From Bacteroidota bacterium (GTDB lineage Bacteria; Bacteroidota; Bacteroidia; Bacteroidales; ML635J-15), in contig JAKQEK010000423.1 of the NCBI GenBank assembly GCA_029558535.1, positions 1 to 64,000 on the forward strand: 64,000 nucleotides of DNA. Reading direction: 5' to 3'. How positions within the stretch are numbered: the first letter of the stretch is position 1; the number at the start of each line of letters is the position of its first letter. A program made the translations under genes and the position numbers. This document shows, piece by piece, positions 52,376 to 61,161 of the stretch. The notes under the pieces were generated by a model. It ran no database searches, was not told the DNA's origin, and worked only from the letters and a program-made list of their open reading frames with translations.

Positions 52376-52985
52376 TGCTTATCATATCTTCAGGAGTCAT
52401 GTAATACTTTTTTTTCTTTTTAAGATATCTTTTACTTACAAAGGGTGAATTATAGATATAATTTGCAAAACAAAGATTTTCATAACCCATATTATTAGCA
52501 ATAGTAAGCGAATCTGTAATCCACTCTACACGTCTTTTATATTTAGGGCAAAAACTGTATTTTATTCCCATCGAAATAATTTCAAAAAAGGATTGTGTCT
52601 TGTAATCAAGAACATGGACAATTTCGTGTCCAATCAATCCTGTTTTAGCGCTATCAGTAATAGTTTCAAAACAAAGATTTTGATTTACTTTTTTATCACG
52701 GACAGATATGATATAGATTCGATTAGATCTGTTTTTAAGTATTGTTCTTATCATTGGTTGTGCCTGACCCATACTTTTTATTTTTGCTTTTCTGAAAATA
52801 ATAAATGTTGAGTCTGCTGAGTACAAATTTGATATAGCTGAGAAACAACAATTTTTCTCAGATTCGGTCCATTCCGATTTGCCGGTGAAATAATGAAATT
52901 CATTTTCTGGAAATTTTAAACTGTTGCAGGACACAACAAAGAATAAAATACAGCAAAGAGATATTATTTTATATGTTCTGTTCAT
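52308..52985 (-). CDS. Lipoprotein with HExxH metalloprotease-like motif
   Basis: 225 residues. Signal peptide with lipobox FVVSC (Cys at about 20). The motif GLIGHEIVHVLDY (about 117-129) matches HExxH, with the two His and the Glu of a zinc peptidase; a third ligand is not assigned (candidates are acidic residues near EWITDSLTIANN). The C-terminus is very basic (YLKKKKKYYM). It starts inside the last codon of the upstream YgiQ-like gene (4-bp ATGA overlap) and its 3' end overlaps a convergent gene by 68 bp. Peptidase activity is an inference from the motif. Confidence 0.78.
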   Translation of the reverse strand: MNRTYKIISLCCILFFVVSCNSLKFPENEFHYFTGKSEWTESEKNCCFSAISNLYSADSTFIIFRKAKIKSMGQAQPMIRTILKNRSNRIYIISVRDKKVNQNLCFETITDSAKTGLIGHEIVHVLDYKTQSFFEIISMGIKYSFCPKYKRRVEWITDSLTIANNMGYENLCFANYIYNSPFVSKRYLKKKKKYYMTPEDMISIIDILSQLRTKQDTMPDNQILH

Positions 52986-54805
52986 TTTTTCTTGCCGTTG
53001 AACTTATCGGCTAAATCTTTTCTACCGGATCGAACCAAAGACTTTATTAGTTCTTTTTTTACTTCGGGTTTGTACCAGAAAAAATATTTCAATTGCTTTT
53101 CACATTCTTTAGGATCTTTAGCTACATATAAGTGTTCATTTGTATAAGGATTTATCCCGGTATAATACATCACTGTAGCAAGAGTCATTGGAGTAGGAGT
53201 GAAAGCTTGTACCTGTTCCAGTTTAAATCCCAAATCTTTAGTTTCAATGGCTAATTCTGCCATGTCAATTTCGGTACATCCAGGATGCCCTGAAATGAAG
53301 TAAGGAATTAATTGCTGATTAAGTTCGTATTTTTTATTTATCTTATCAAATAATGATTTCAATTTCTGAAACTGATTAAATGATGTTTTGCGCATTAATT
53401 TTAGAACTTTTGGTGAGCAGTGTTCAGGTGCAACTTTTAAACGACCCGAAACGAATTTCGAAATTAGTAATTCGAGATATTCATTATTATGACGATTTGT
53501 TATATGATTGTTTGTTTCATTTAAGACTATGTCATATCTTATACCGCTGCCGATACTTACTTTTTTTATACCCTGAATTTGTATTGCTTTTTTATATAGC
53601 TCCGTAAGGTTTTTATGTGATGTGTCTAAATTTTTGCAGACTACAGGAAATATGCAGGAGGCTTTTTTACACTTTTCGCACAAATCTAAATCAAAACCTC
53701 TCATCTTGTACATATTTGCTGATGGACCGCCAATGTCTGTAATATGTCCTTTAAAATCAGGCATCTGAGTTACCCTATGTAGTTCATTAAGTACAGATTT
53801 TTCGGATCGGCTGCTTATAAATTTACCCTGATGTGCTGATATTGTACAAAAACTGCATCCTCCAAAACAGCCACGATGAATATTTACCGAGTGTTTTATC
53901 ATTTCATAAGCAGGAATAGGCTCCTTAGTTGCATATTTGGGATGAGGTAATCTTGTGTAGTCTAAATCATAAAAGCTGTCAATTTCTTTTTCGGTAGTTG
54001 TTGGAAAAACCGGATTTACAATCAGTCTTTTATTTTGAAGATTCTGTACTATTCTACGATTTGAATTATAATTTGATTCCTGTTCAATTTTAACAAAATT
54101 TTCGGCATATTTTGTTTTGTCTTTTTGAAGTTCCTTGTAAGAGAATAGTTTTATGTCATTTTCAATCTTATCGTTAAAGTCACTTAAGTAAGCAATTTGT
54201 TTTATATCATAACAATTATAAATTTGTCCCGAATCATTTAATCTGTCGGCAATTTGAAGGATTGATTTTTCTGACATTCCATAGCATAGCATATCCGCAT
54301 TCGAGGATTCAAGAATTGAAGTCAAAAGTCTATTTTTCCAGAAGTCGTAATGAACAAAACGTCTCATCGAAGCTTCTATTCCTCCTATAATAACAGGTAT
54401 GTCAGGGAATAAATCTTTAAGAATATTTGAATAAACATTTGTTGCATAATCAGGACGCTGACCTGTTTTTCCTCCCGGAGTATAGGCATCTTGAAAACGT
54501 AACCTTTTATTTGCAGTATAGTGATTCAGCATCGAATCCATGTTGCCGGCAGTTACACCAAAGAAAAGACGAGGCTGCCCTAATTTTTTAAAGTCACGCA
54601 AATCATCACGCCAATTGGGTTGAGGAACAATTGCTACCCGATATCCGGCATGTTCTAATACTCTTGCAATTACAGCAGAACCAAACGAAGGGTGATCAAC
54701 AAAAGCATCGCCCGTGATAAGAATTATATCTGCATAATCCCAACCTAGAGCTTTTAACTCCTTTGTCGTTGTTGGAAAAATTTTAGAAGAATTAAATTCT
54801 TTCAT
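52982..54805 (-). CDS. YgiQ family radical SAM protein
   Basis: 607 residues, the usual length. The N-terminal region has DIILITGDAFVDHPSFGSA, a cobalamin-domain-like start conserved in the family. The radical SAM motif is HRGCFGGCSFCTISAHQG (about 313-330, CxxxCxxC), followed by TDIGGPSANMYKM, LKVAPEHCS and YFISGHPGC. The reaction is unknown. Co-transcribed with the downstream HExxH lipoprotein through a 4-bp overlap. Confidence 0.93.
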   Translation of the reverse strand: MKEFNSSKIFPTTTKELKALGWDYADIILITGDAFVDHPSFGSAVIARVLEHAGYRVAIVPQPNWRDDLRDFKKLGQPRLFFGVTAGNMDSMLNHYTANKRLRFQDAYTPGGKTGQRPDYATNVYSNILKDLFPDIPVIIGGIEASMRRFVHYDFWKNRLLTSILESSNADMLCYGMSEKSILQIADRLNDSGQIYNCYDIKQIAYLSDFNDKIENDIKLFSYKELQKDKTKYAENFVKIEQESNYNSNRRIVQNLQNKRLIVNPVFPTTTEKEIDSFYDLDYTRLPHPKYATKEPIPAYEMIKHSVNIHRGCFGGCSFCTISAHQGKFISSRSEKSVLNELHRVTQMPDFKGHITDIGGPSANMYKMRGFDLDLCEKCKKASCIFPVVCKNLDTSHKNLTELYKKAIQIQGIKKVSIGSGIRYDIVLNETNNHITNRHNNEYLELLISKFVSGRLKVAPEHCSPKVLKLMRKTSFNQFQKLKSLFDKINKKYELNQQLIPYFISGHPGCTEIDMAELAIETKDLGFKLEQVQAFTPTPMTLATVMYYTGINPYTNEHLYVAKDPKECEKQLKYFFWYKPEVKKELIKSLVRSGRKDLADKFNGKKK

Positions 54806-54808
54806 TAT

Positions 54809-55453
54809 TTACCACGAAGGAAAAGGTTCTGAAAATAAAGAATTATTATATGGTCTTGCAGAATTTTCAAACATGCCTCCGGTATTGTAATGCATTAATG
54901 GATTACGATTTCCTGAGTTCGAAATCGTAACTTCTGCACTGACATAAGTATTGTCACCTATTTTATAATCAAATCCGAATGAGTTAAAAGCGTTGTGACC
55001 TGATGAAACCTGAGGAGATAAGTCAAAAATCGCAGAACCATGAACTCTCAATTTATCATTAATTAAATAGCTACCTTGCATAAACATGTAATAATTCATC
55101 ATGTTTTGGTTTTTTACCTGATTATTACCATTTTCTCCATAAAAATAAGATGGTGCCGAAGAGTATGAAAATATTGTCCCGGCAGATAGTGAAAATCTGT
55201 CTGTGAAGTTGTATCTGATTTCAGGTGCTGTATAATTTGAAAGGATATTATGCCCGTAATAATTAGTAAAGATTGAGCCTGCAGAAAAACCAAAGTGTAG
55301 TTTATTATCTTTTTTTATAAAAGGAAGAGTCTTACTATTAGAAGAACTGTCATTATCAAGAAATTCTTCGTTCCCGAAATATATGCCGTTTTCCTGAGCA
55401 TAAATCCCTAAAGTGGAAATTATTGAAATTAAGAAAATTAGTTTTTTCAACAT
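54809..55453 (-). CDS. Exported beta-barrel-like protein
   Basis: 214 residues from the ATG giving MLKKLIFLISIISTLGIYAQ, a clean signal peptide; an in-frame start 12 codons earlier is rejected because it lies closer to the promoter. Strand-like repeats follow (LHFGFSAGSIFTNYYG, RFSLSAGTIFSYSS, YMFMQGSYLINDKLRVHG, YVSAEVTISNSGN). Unknown function. It ends 4 bp before the start of the YgiQ-like gene on the same strand. The -7 box TATCTTTA (55469-55476) is one base off consensus. Confidence 0.72.
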   Translation of the reverse strand: MLKKLIFLISIISTLGIYAQENGIYFGNEEFLDNDSSSNSKTLPFIKKDNKLHFGFSAGSIFTNYYGHNILSNYTAPEIRYNFTDRFSLSAGTIFSYSSAPSYFYGENGNNQVKNQNMMNYYMFMQGSYLINDKLRVHGSAIFDLSPQVSSGHNAFNSFGFDYKIGDNTYVSAEVTISNSGNRNPLMHYNTGGMFENSARPYNNSLFSEPFPSW

Positions 55454-55496
55454 AGTCGAAAATTTTTGTAAAGATATAAAATTTGACAATATAAAT

Positions 55497-55504
55497 TATA
55501 TTTG
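55497..55504 (+). promoter_or_regulatory. -7 box (TATATTTG) 8 nt from a start codon
   Basis: Exact TAnnTTTG, ending 8 nt before the ATG at 55513. It implies a very short or absent leader. Confidence 0.5.
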
Positions 55505-55512
55505 TAAAAACT

Positions 55513-55824
55513 ATGAATATGAATATAGAAAAAAAATATCCCGAAGCTTACTTTAAAACTTTGTGGATGCTTATTTCAACCGGAATTTTAAGTGCAATAT
55601 GCGTTCCTATAGGTATAATTCTTGATATTCAACCACTAGTTGGTGTGGGGCCTCTTGTTGGAGTTATTGTAGGAATGTTAATAGGGGAAAAAATTGAAGA
55701 AAAAAACAAGAAATTAGGACGTATCAGACCCCTTAACGACAAAGAAATTCGAAACCGTAAAATTCTTGTATTAGTTATTTTAATTGTTGGATTAGCAGGA
55801 TTTACTTTTTTGGTTTTTAGATAA
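55513..55824 (+). CDS. Small membrane protein, unknown function
   Basis: 103 residues with three predicted membrane segments (about 17-36, 40-58, 82-101). A charged loop EKIEEKNKKLGRIRPLNDKEIRNRK lies between the second and third. No family recognised. It has a good start and its own promoter, and is followed directly by an ACT microsatellite and the convergent tRNA-Gly. Confidence 0.65.
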   Translation: MNMNIEKKYPEAYFKTLWMLISTGILSAICVPIGIILDIQPLVGVGPLVGVIVGMLIGEKIEEKNKKLGRIRPLNDKEIRNRKILVLVILIVGLAGFTFLVFR

Positions 55825-55826
55825 AC

Positions 55827-55847
55827 ACTACTACTACTACTACTACT
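55827..55847. repeat. (ACT)7 microsatellite
   Basis: Seven perfect ACT units, immediately after the small membrane gene and 9 bp from the 3' end of tRNA-Gly. Confidence 0.95.
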
Positions 55848-55856
55848 TTTTCTAAG

Positions 55857-55928
55857 AGCGGGAAACGGGGATCGAACCCGCGACCCTCAGCTTGGGAAGC
55901 TGATGCTCTACCACTGAGCTACTCCCGC
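55857..55928 (-). tRNA. tRNA-Gly (anticodon TCC)
   Basis: 72 nt without encoded CCA. The minus strand reads GCGGGAGTAGCTCAGTGG in the acceptor/D arm; the anticodon loop CTTCCCAAG gives TCC; the T arm is GCGGG TTCGAAC CCCGT. The acceptor stem is closed by one G-T pair. The discriminator base is T. The rest of the 302-bp gap 55825-56126 holds the ACT repeat and the -7 box at 56090. Confidence 0.97.
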
Positions 55929-56089
55929 TAATTTTTACAAAAATAATAAAAAATTATTATTTTAATAAGTTGTAATTATTTTAAATTTTTTCGAATTTAA
56001 AATAATGGTACTCCTTAAAAATATGTCAAGGAGAGAAAAGTATTTTGTAATTAAAACTGAGAAAATGTATTTTATTAGCAATTTGTTCA

Positions 56090-56097
56090 TATCTTTG
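56090..56097 (+). promoter_or_regulatory. -7 box (TATCTTTG)
   Basis: Exact TAnnTTTG, 29 nt before the ATG at 56127. Confidence 0.5.
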
Positions 56098-56126
56098 AAA
56101 GTATAAATTATAAAATCTTATTTGTT

Positions 56127-58877
56127 ATGTGTAAAAAAATTACGATTGCAATTATGTGCTATATATATATTAGCACTATTTCAGCACAAAGTTTTACGGG
56201 AGTTTATTCTGACAACGATGGGTCAACTTATACAGGAGGAATGAACAGAATCGCGACAGACAATTTCGGTAATGTTATAAACACAACTACCTATTATAAT
56301 TATCCAATTAACATTGAAGGAACTGTATTCCCTATAAATGGGACAGTTAGTTCTGTTGTAATAAAAAGAGATGCAAACCATGATTTAATTTGGGTAAAGA
56401 GTCTTACTTGTGGAGGCGTGACTTATATAGGTGACGTTTATTGCGATGATTATTCCAATGTTTATGTATGTGGATATTTCGGTGACAATTCAGTTCCAAC
56501 AGAATTGAACTGTGAGCCTTTTACAATACCAGCGGATGTAGGAATGCACCTATTTGTTATAAAATATGCACCTAACGGAGAAGTATTATGGAGCCGTACA
56601 GCGAAAGTTGGACTTAGCGGTGGGGATTATTATGCTGATGCATTTAAGGTTGAAGGTAACGGAACAGACAAAATAATTGTATCATCACCATTTGTAAATG
56701 TTGGAGAACAAACTATTGGAGGAACAACAATTTCGACCGATGACGGAGAGTTTTTCTTTGCAGGATTAAGCTCGGACGGAGACTGGCAGTATGTAAATTT
56801 ACTTCCCGGAGTGGACAATACTTATTTGTCCATAGAATTTGATTATGCAGACAATGATGATATTTTTTACACAGCAAATTTTAAGGGAACTCTAGATCTT
56901 GGAAGTGCAGGAATTCTTTCAGTTCCCGGTTCATCTCCTCAAGATTGTGCATTTAAATCGGACTCTAATGGCAATTTTGAATGGGCCTTGCTTTTTGAAG
57001 CATCATCATGGTGGAAATCAGATGTTGTTTGCGATGGAAACGATGCTGTTGTATTCGGTAGCTTTGGTGGTGAAATTTCTTTTGGAACATTTGATTTAGG
57101 ACCTACTTATTATTCAGCTTATGGAGTTAAAATAGATAATGCTGGCAATTACCTTTGGGCAAAGAAATACGGAGAGTCGGAAGCAAATTTCTTTATCGCA
57201 ACCAAATCTGATGAAGGATTTTATATTACTGGAAAAACAACTATGGCAAGTAGCTCAAATATTTTCGATTCTTACGAATTAATTTACACTAATACTATGC
57301 CCTCAGCAGCTCAAAGTAATTCGTTAAATTATTTATTAAAACTTAATTCGGATGGTAGTGTCGAAAATGGAGCAGTAACTAGTTTTTCTTTCGACACCTA
57401 CAATACCGAAGAAATGAGCTTTTTTAGTGGCAATTTGTACTTAACTGGAAATGCTACCGATTCTGCTTGTTTTGGCTATTACGTATTAAATCCAGTGCAA
57501 ATAAACTCAGCAAACTATGTAAGTGTTTATTCCGAAAATAATAATATTATTTCTGGTTCCTCATTTTATGATTTTAATTCAAATTACTCTTTTGATCCGG
57601 ACGAATTTGAGTATCACTCAATACTTAATTTGAATCATGATGCCTCAGTTTTTAATACAATTGTTGATGGATTTTTTAATATAGGTGCCGGAACAGGTGT
57701 TTATGACCTGGAACTTTTAAATCCTCCAATGTATTATAATGTAAGTACTACAAGTTATAGTATAAATTTTGGTGATAATTATGGTCTTATCAGCGAATAT
57801 AACGATTTTGTTTTTCAGCCTATTCCCGATCAGAACGATTTAGTAGTTGATATGCATGTTGGAGCTGTGCGACCTGGATATAGTGGAAATGTTTTTGTTA
57901 CATTAAAAAATATTGGAACAACTCACAAAACAGGAATTCTAGAATTTAGCTTAACTCATCCTGAAATAGATTTAGTGTCTGCAGTTCCTGCAGCATCATT
58001 GATGGAGAGCAATGATGCGGAGTTTGATTACGATCTTTATCCATCGCAAGAAATTGTTTACCAGATAATTTTCCAAGCTTCTGTGTTAGCCGAGCTTGAA
58101 ACCGAAGTTGTTGCATTTGTGAGCGCTCCTGATGCATTAGACCTGACAATAGATAATAATTCTGTTACGATGACTCAAATAATAACAGGCTCATGGGATC
58201 CAAATTCAAAAGAAGTTTATCCTCGAGGCAATATTTTTCCTGATTTTATTACTAACAGCGAGCATCTTGAATATGTAATAAACTTTCAGAATACAGGAAC
58301 AGATACAGCGTTTACCGTAATTTTAATTGATACACTTAGTGCAAACCTTGATATTTCGAGTTTCCGTTTGATAAGTGCTAGTCACGATGTCGTTGTTAAC
58401 TTGTATGACAATGTTTTGTGGTTCCGTTTTAATCATATTAATCTTGTTGATAGTGTAATGAATGAAGAAATGAGTCATGGCTTTGTAAAATTCAAAATTA
58501 AACCATTACCCACACTACTTATTGGTGATATTATTGAAAATAATGCAGCAATTTACTTTGATTACAATATACCCGTAATAACAAATACAACAGTTACTGA
58601 GATTATTAATTTTTCGAGCTGCCAAATTCAGAAACTTAGAGGTACTTGCAGTGTTTATCCTAATCCTTGCAAAGCAGATTTGATTTCGATTGTTTCGGAA
58701 AACTTGATTAGTAAAATTGTTGTTGAAAATAATCTTGGTCAGGTTGTTGGACAAATACAGGTTAACGGACAAAATGAAGCAAAATTTGACTTTAATGACA
58801 AAGAAAACGGACTTTATCTTATAAAAATATACACTGAAAAAGGTTTGGAAATAGCTAAATTGATGAAAGTAGAGTAA
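56127..58877 (+). CDS. Large T9SS-secreted protein with beta-propeller-like repeats and DUF7619-like domain
   Basis: 916 residues. Signal peptide (cleavage near TISAQ). Residues 25-460 contain repeated SBBP-like blades: DNFGNVI...LIWVKSL, NVYVCGYFG, GEVLWSRTAKVG, GNYLWAKKYGE, FYITGKTTM. Residues about 570-690 are CARDB/DUF11-like. Residues 690-830 (GSWDPNSKEVYP...LEYVINFQNTGTDTAF) match the conserved repeat annotated DUF7619. The last 75 residues are a type A sorting domain (CSVYPNPCKAD, NLGQVVGQI, NGLYLIKIYTEKG). Cell-surface or secreted protein; the binding target is unknown. Confidence 0.88.
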   Translation: MCKKITIAIMCYIYISTISAQSFTGVYSDNDGSTYTGGMNRIATDNFGNVINTTTYYNYPINIEGTVFPINGTVSSVVIKRDANHDLIWVKSLTCGGVTYIGDVYCDDYSNVYVCGYFGDNSVPTELNCEPFTIPADVGMHLFVIKYAPNGEVLWSRTAKVGLSGGDYYADAFKVEGNGTDKIIVSSPFVNVGEQTIGGTTISTDDGEFFFAGLSSDGDWQYVNLLPGVDNTYLSIEFDYADNDDIFYTANFKGTLDLGSAGILSVPGSSPQDCAFKSDSNGNFEWALLFEASSWWKSDVVCDGNDAVVFGSFGGEISFGTFDLGPTYYSAYGVKIDNAGNYLWAKKYGESEANFFIATKSDEGFYITGKTTMASSSNIFDSYELIYTNTMPSAAQSNSLNYLLKLNSDGSVENGAVTSFSFDTYNTEEMSFFSGNLYLTGNATDSACFGYYVLNPVQINSANYVSVYSENNNIISGSSFYDFNSNYSFDPDEFEYHSILNLNHDASVFNTIVDGFFNIGAGTGVYDLELLNPPMYYNVSTTSYSINFGDNYGLISEYNDFVFQPIPDQNDLVVDMHVGAVRPGYSGNVFVTLKNIGTTHKTGILEFSLTHPEIDLVSAVPAASLMESNDAEFDYDLYPSQEIVYQIIFQASVLAELETEVVAFVSAPDALDLTIDNNSVTMTQIITGSWDPNSKEVYPRGNIFPDFITNSEHLEYVINFQNTGTDTAFTVILIDTLSANLDISSFRLISASHDVVVNLYDNVLWFRFNHINLVDSVMNEEMSHGFVKFKIKPLPTLLIGDIIENNAAIYFDYNIPVITNTTVTEIINFSSCQIQKLRGTCSVYPNPCKADLISIVSENLISKIVVENNLGQVVGQIQVNGQNEAKFDFNDKENGLYLIKIYTEKGLEIAKLMKVE

Positions 58878-59037
58878 ATGAGATATTAAGTCTTTTGGTC
58901 TTAGAAAAGTTATAAGTTAGCTCTAATGTACGGGTAATACTACCGCAGCCTTCAGTATAATTTTAAAAAAATCAATTAATGTAATTTGTCTGTTTTTTTG
59001 AAATATAACAAGAAATATTAAACTCAAGAATTTGACA

Positions 59038-59045
59038 TATATTTG
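59038..59045 (+). promoter_or_regulatory. -7 box (TATATTTG) of the pyrophosphatase gene
   Basis: Exact TAnnTTTG, 12 nt before the ATG at 59058. It excludes the in-frame TTG at 59043, which is inside the box. Confidence 0.55.
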
Positions 59046-59057
59046 CAAAAAAACAAC

Positions 59058-59759
59058 ATGAGAAATTTTGTATTATCGCTGTCAATTGTTTTAATTTTTT
59101 TGTTTGCTGCTGGCTGTAATTGTGAAGAGAGCAATAAGCCTGTAAGAATTGTACAGGATACAACCAAGAGGCAGTCTCCTTATGTACTAATCGGCGAAAA
59201 ACATTTTTTAAAAGATTATGAACCTATATGTGAGAACGGTGATATTAGTGTTGTAATCGAAATTCCTGCCGGAACGCTCGAAAAATGGGAAGTTGATAAA
59301 AAAGATGGAAGCATGAAACTTGAATTTGTTGACGATAAACCACGAATTGTTCAGTATCTGGCTTATCCTGTAAATTATGGAATGATACCCCAAACAGTTT
59401 TGCCAAAAGACTTGGGTGGTGATGGCGATCCCCTTGATGTCTTAGTTTTGGGAGATGCTTCCGAAAGGGGAGAAGTTGTAGCCTGTAAACTGATTGGAGT
59501 GATGATTATGCTTGACAGAGGAGAACAAGACGATAAGCTTATTGCAGTGAAAAAAGGGTCTCCATATTATAATATTAATTCAATTGCAGAACTTGATGTG
59601 AATTTCCCAGGAATTACCGACATACTGAAGATTTGGTTTACAAACTACAAGGGAGTAGGTAAAATTGAGGTATTGAGATTTGAAGAAAAAGAAATTGCCG
59701 GGGAAATACTTTTTCAAGCAGTTAATGAATTTGAAAAAACAGATAATACAGAATTATAA
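59058..59759 (+). CDS. ppa: Inorganic pyrophosphatase (family I) with lipoprotein signal
   Basis: 233 residues. The N-terminus MRNFVLSLSIVLIFLFAAGCNC is a lipoprotein signal with the Cys at residue 20. The catalytic core is intact: VVIEIPAGTLEKWE, the YPVNYGMIP strand, and the signature GGDGDPLDVLVLGD with its metal-binding Asp, followed by MIMLDRGEQDDKLIAV. It hydrolyses PPi to two phosphates. Family I enzymes are normally cytoplasmic; this one is predicted to be membrane-anchored on the periplasmic side, or outside. Confidence 0.92.
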   Translation: MRNFVLSLSIVLIFLFAAGCNCEESNKPVRIVQDTTKRQSPYVLIGEKHFLKDYEPICENGDISVVIEIPAGTLEKWEVDKKDGSMKLEFVDDKPRIVQYLAYPVNYGMIPQTVLPKDLGGDGDPLDVLVLGDASERGEVVACKLIGVMIMLDRGEQDDKLIAVKKGSPYYNINSIAELDVNFPGITDILKIWFTNYKGVGKIEVLRFEEKEIAGEILFQAVNEFEKTDNTEL

Positions 59760-59772
59760 TTATAAAAAAATA

Positions 59773-61161
59773 TCAGGCCTTCCTATTCCAGTGTGTAATA
59801 ATTAAGTCAAGTTCCAAAATAAGGTCTTTGTGAAGATTTTTCAGTCTATGATAATCCGCATTATACATATACCTCATATTGAGTAATTTCCAATCTCCGG
59901 ATAAAATGTTAATCCATTCTGATATTACTCTGGCTATAAGCCCAAATACAGGCAATGAAATTGCATAAGCCAGTATTATCCATAATTTAGAGAAAAATAA
60001 TGCTACAATTATTATTTGAATTGCGTAAATTAGAGGAATAACAAAAACAGCCCAGCCGAATTTAATGCTAGAATGAAATTGTTTGTCTTTAATTTTCAGC
60101 ACAAGCATTTTTGGGATGAAATATGTGAAAAGATTGTTTATTAAACCGTATAAGAAAGCAGGAATACACAAAAGAATAATTATTGAATTAATTACAAGTC
60201 TAAAAATACTTAAAAATGGTTTTTCGATAGATTGATTTGATAAGAAATATTTAGCTTTAATTTCTTCATATTCACGCACTTTTTCTTTGATTCCCTGCAT
60301 CTCTTCAGGATTGTCTTGTTCGAATGTTTCTAGAGCTTTTATTGTAATTTTATCAGCTTTAAATCTGTTAATTTCACTCAGCTTTCCAAGTTTAAACTTT
60401 TTAATAAGGTTTTTTACATATAGAATTCGGATACTTTCATAAGTATCATATAATTCAATGCTTCTGATGTTAATTACTAATGGTTTTATAGCTTCTTCAA
60501 GTGCATCACGTAAACTAAGCATAGCTTTTTGAGGACTTTCCAAATATTCGTCTTTAAAATCGTTAACATTAATTGGTTTACCATATCTAACATGCAGAAT
60601 ACTTCTCATTTTATTATATTTACTATAATATATTCCAACCGGAATTATTTTGATGTTTAGATTGAAATTATTTTTTTCTTCTGCCAAAAAAGCAAGACGC
60701 GGAATTCCTTTTTTAAAATTAAGAAGTCTTCTTTTATCAGTATGTCTGGCTTCAGGAAATAAACCGACATTTTGACCACTTTCAAGGACTTTAACGGCAA
60801 CATTAAAAGTAAAATCGTTATTGGTTAAGTTTTCTTTGCCGTCTCTAATTCTAAAAACCGGAAGAATCTTAAGAAAATTGAGAAATTTTGCGATTAATTT
60901 GTTTTTGAAAATATCGGCTCTTGCTAAGAAAACAATTTGTTTCTTACTTGTAAAAAGTACAGCAAGTGGATCCATCAAAGCATTTTGGTGATTAGGAGCA
61001 AAAATTATTGGTCCGTTTTTAGGTATATTTTCAAGTCCTTCTACAACAATATTTTTATAAAACAAATTATGCAGTGCAGTAACATAGATACTGCAAAATG
61101 CCCATAATTTTGAGAATTTGTACAGGTTTTTATATTTATTTAAATCGTCTTTCGTCGCCAT
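59773..61161 (-). CDS. PlsC-type acyltransferase with C-terminal membrane segments
   Basis: 462 residues from the ATG giving MATKDDLNKYKNLYK; an upstream in-frame start lies deep inside the previous gene. The HX4D motif is NHQNALMDP (about 59-67), motif III is FPEARHTDKRR, and the substrate-binding PVGIYYSKY follows. Two or three hydrophobic spans lie at about 310-400. It is likely to transfer an acyl chain to a glycerophosphate or related lipid. The start overlaps the end of the transporter gene by 22 bp, so the two are translationally coupled. Confidence 0.88.
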   Translation of the reverse strand: MATKDDLNKYKNLYKFSKLWAFCSIYVTALHNLFYKNIVVEGLENIPKNGPIIFAPNHQNALMDPLAVLFTSKKQIVFLARADIFKNKLIAKFLNFLKILPVFRIRDGKENLTNNDFTFNVAVKVLESGQNVGLFPEARHTDKRRLLNFKKGIPRLAFLAEEKNNFNLNIKIIPVGIYYSKYNKMRSILHVRYGKPINVNDFKDEYLESPQKAMLSLRDALEEAIKPLVINIRSIELYDTYESIRILYVKNLIKKFKLGKLSEINRFKADKITIKALETFEQDNPEEMQGIKEKVREYEEIKAKYFLSNQSIEKPFLSIFRLVINSIIILLCIPAFLYGLINNLFTYFIPKMLVLKIKDKQFHSSIKFGWAVFVIPLIYAIQIIIVALFFSKLWIILAYAISLPVFGLIARVISEWINILSGDWKLLNMRYMYNADYHRLKNLHKDLILELDLIITHWNRKA

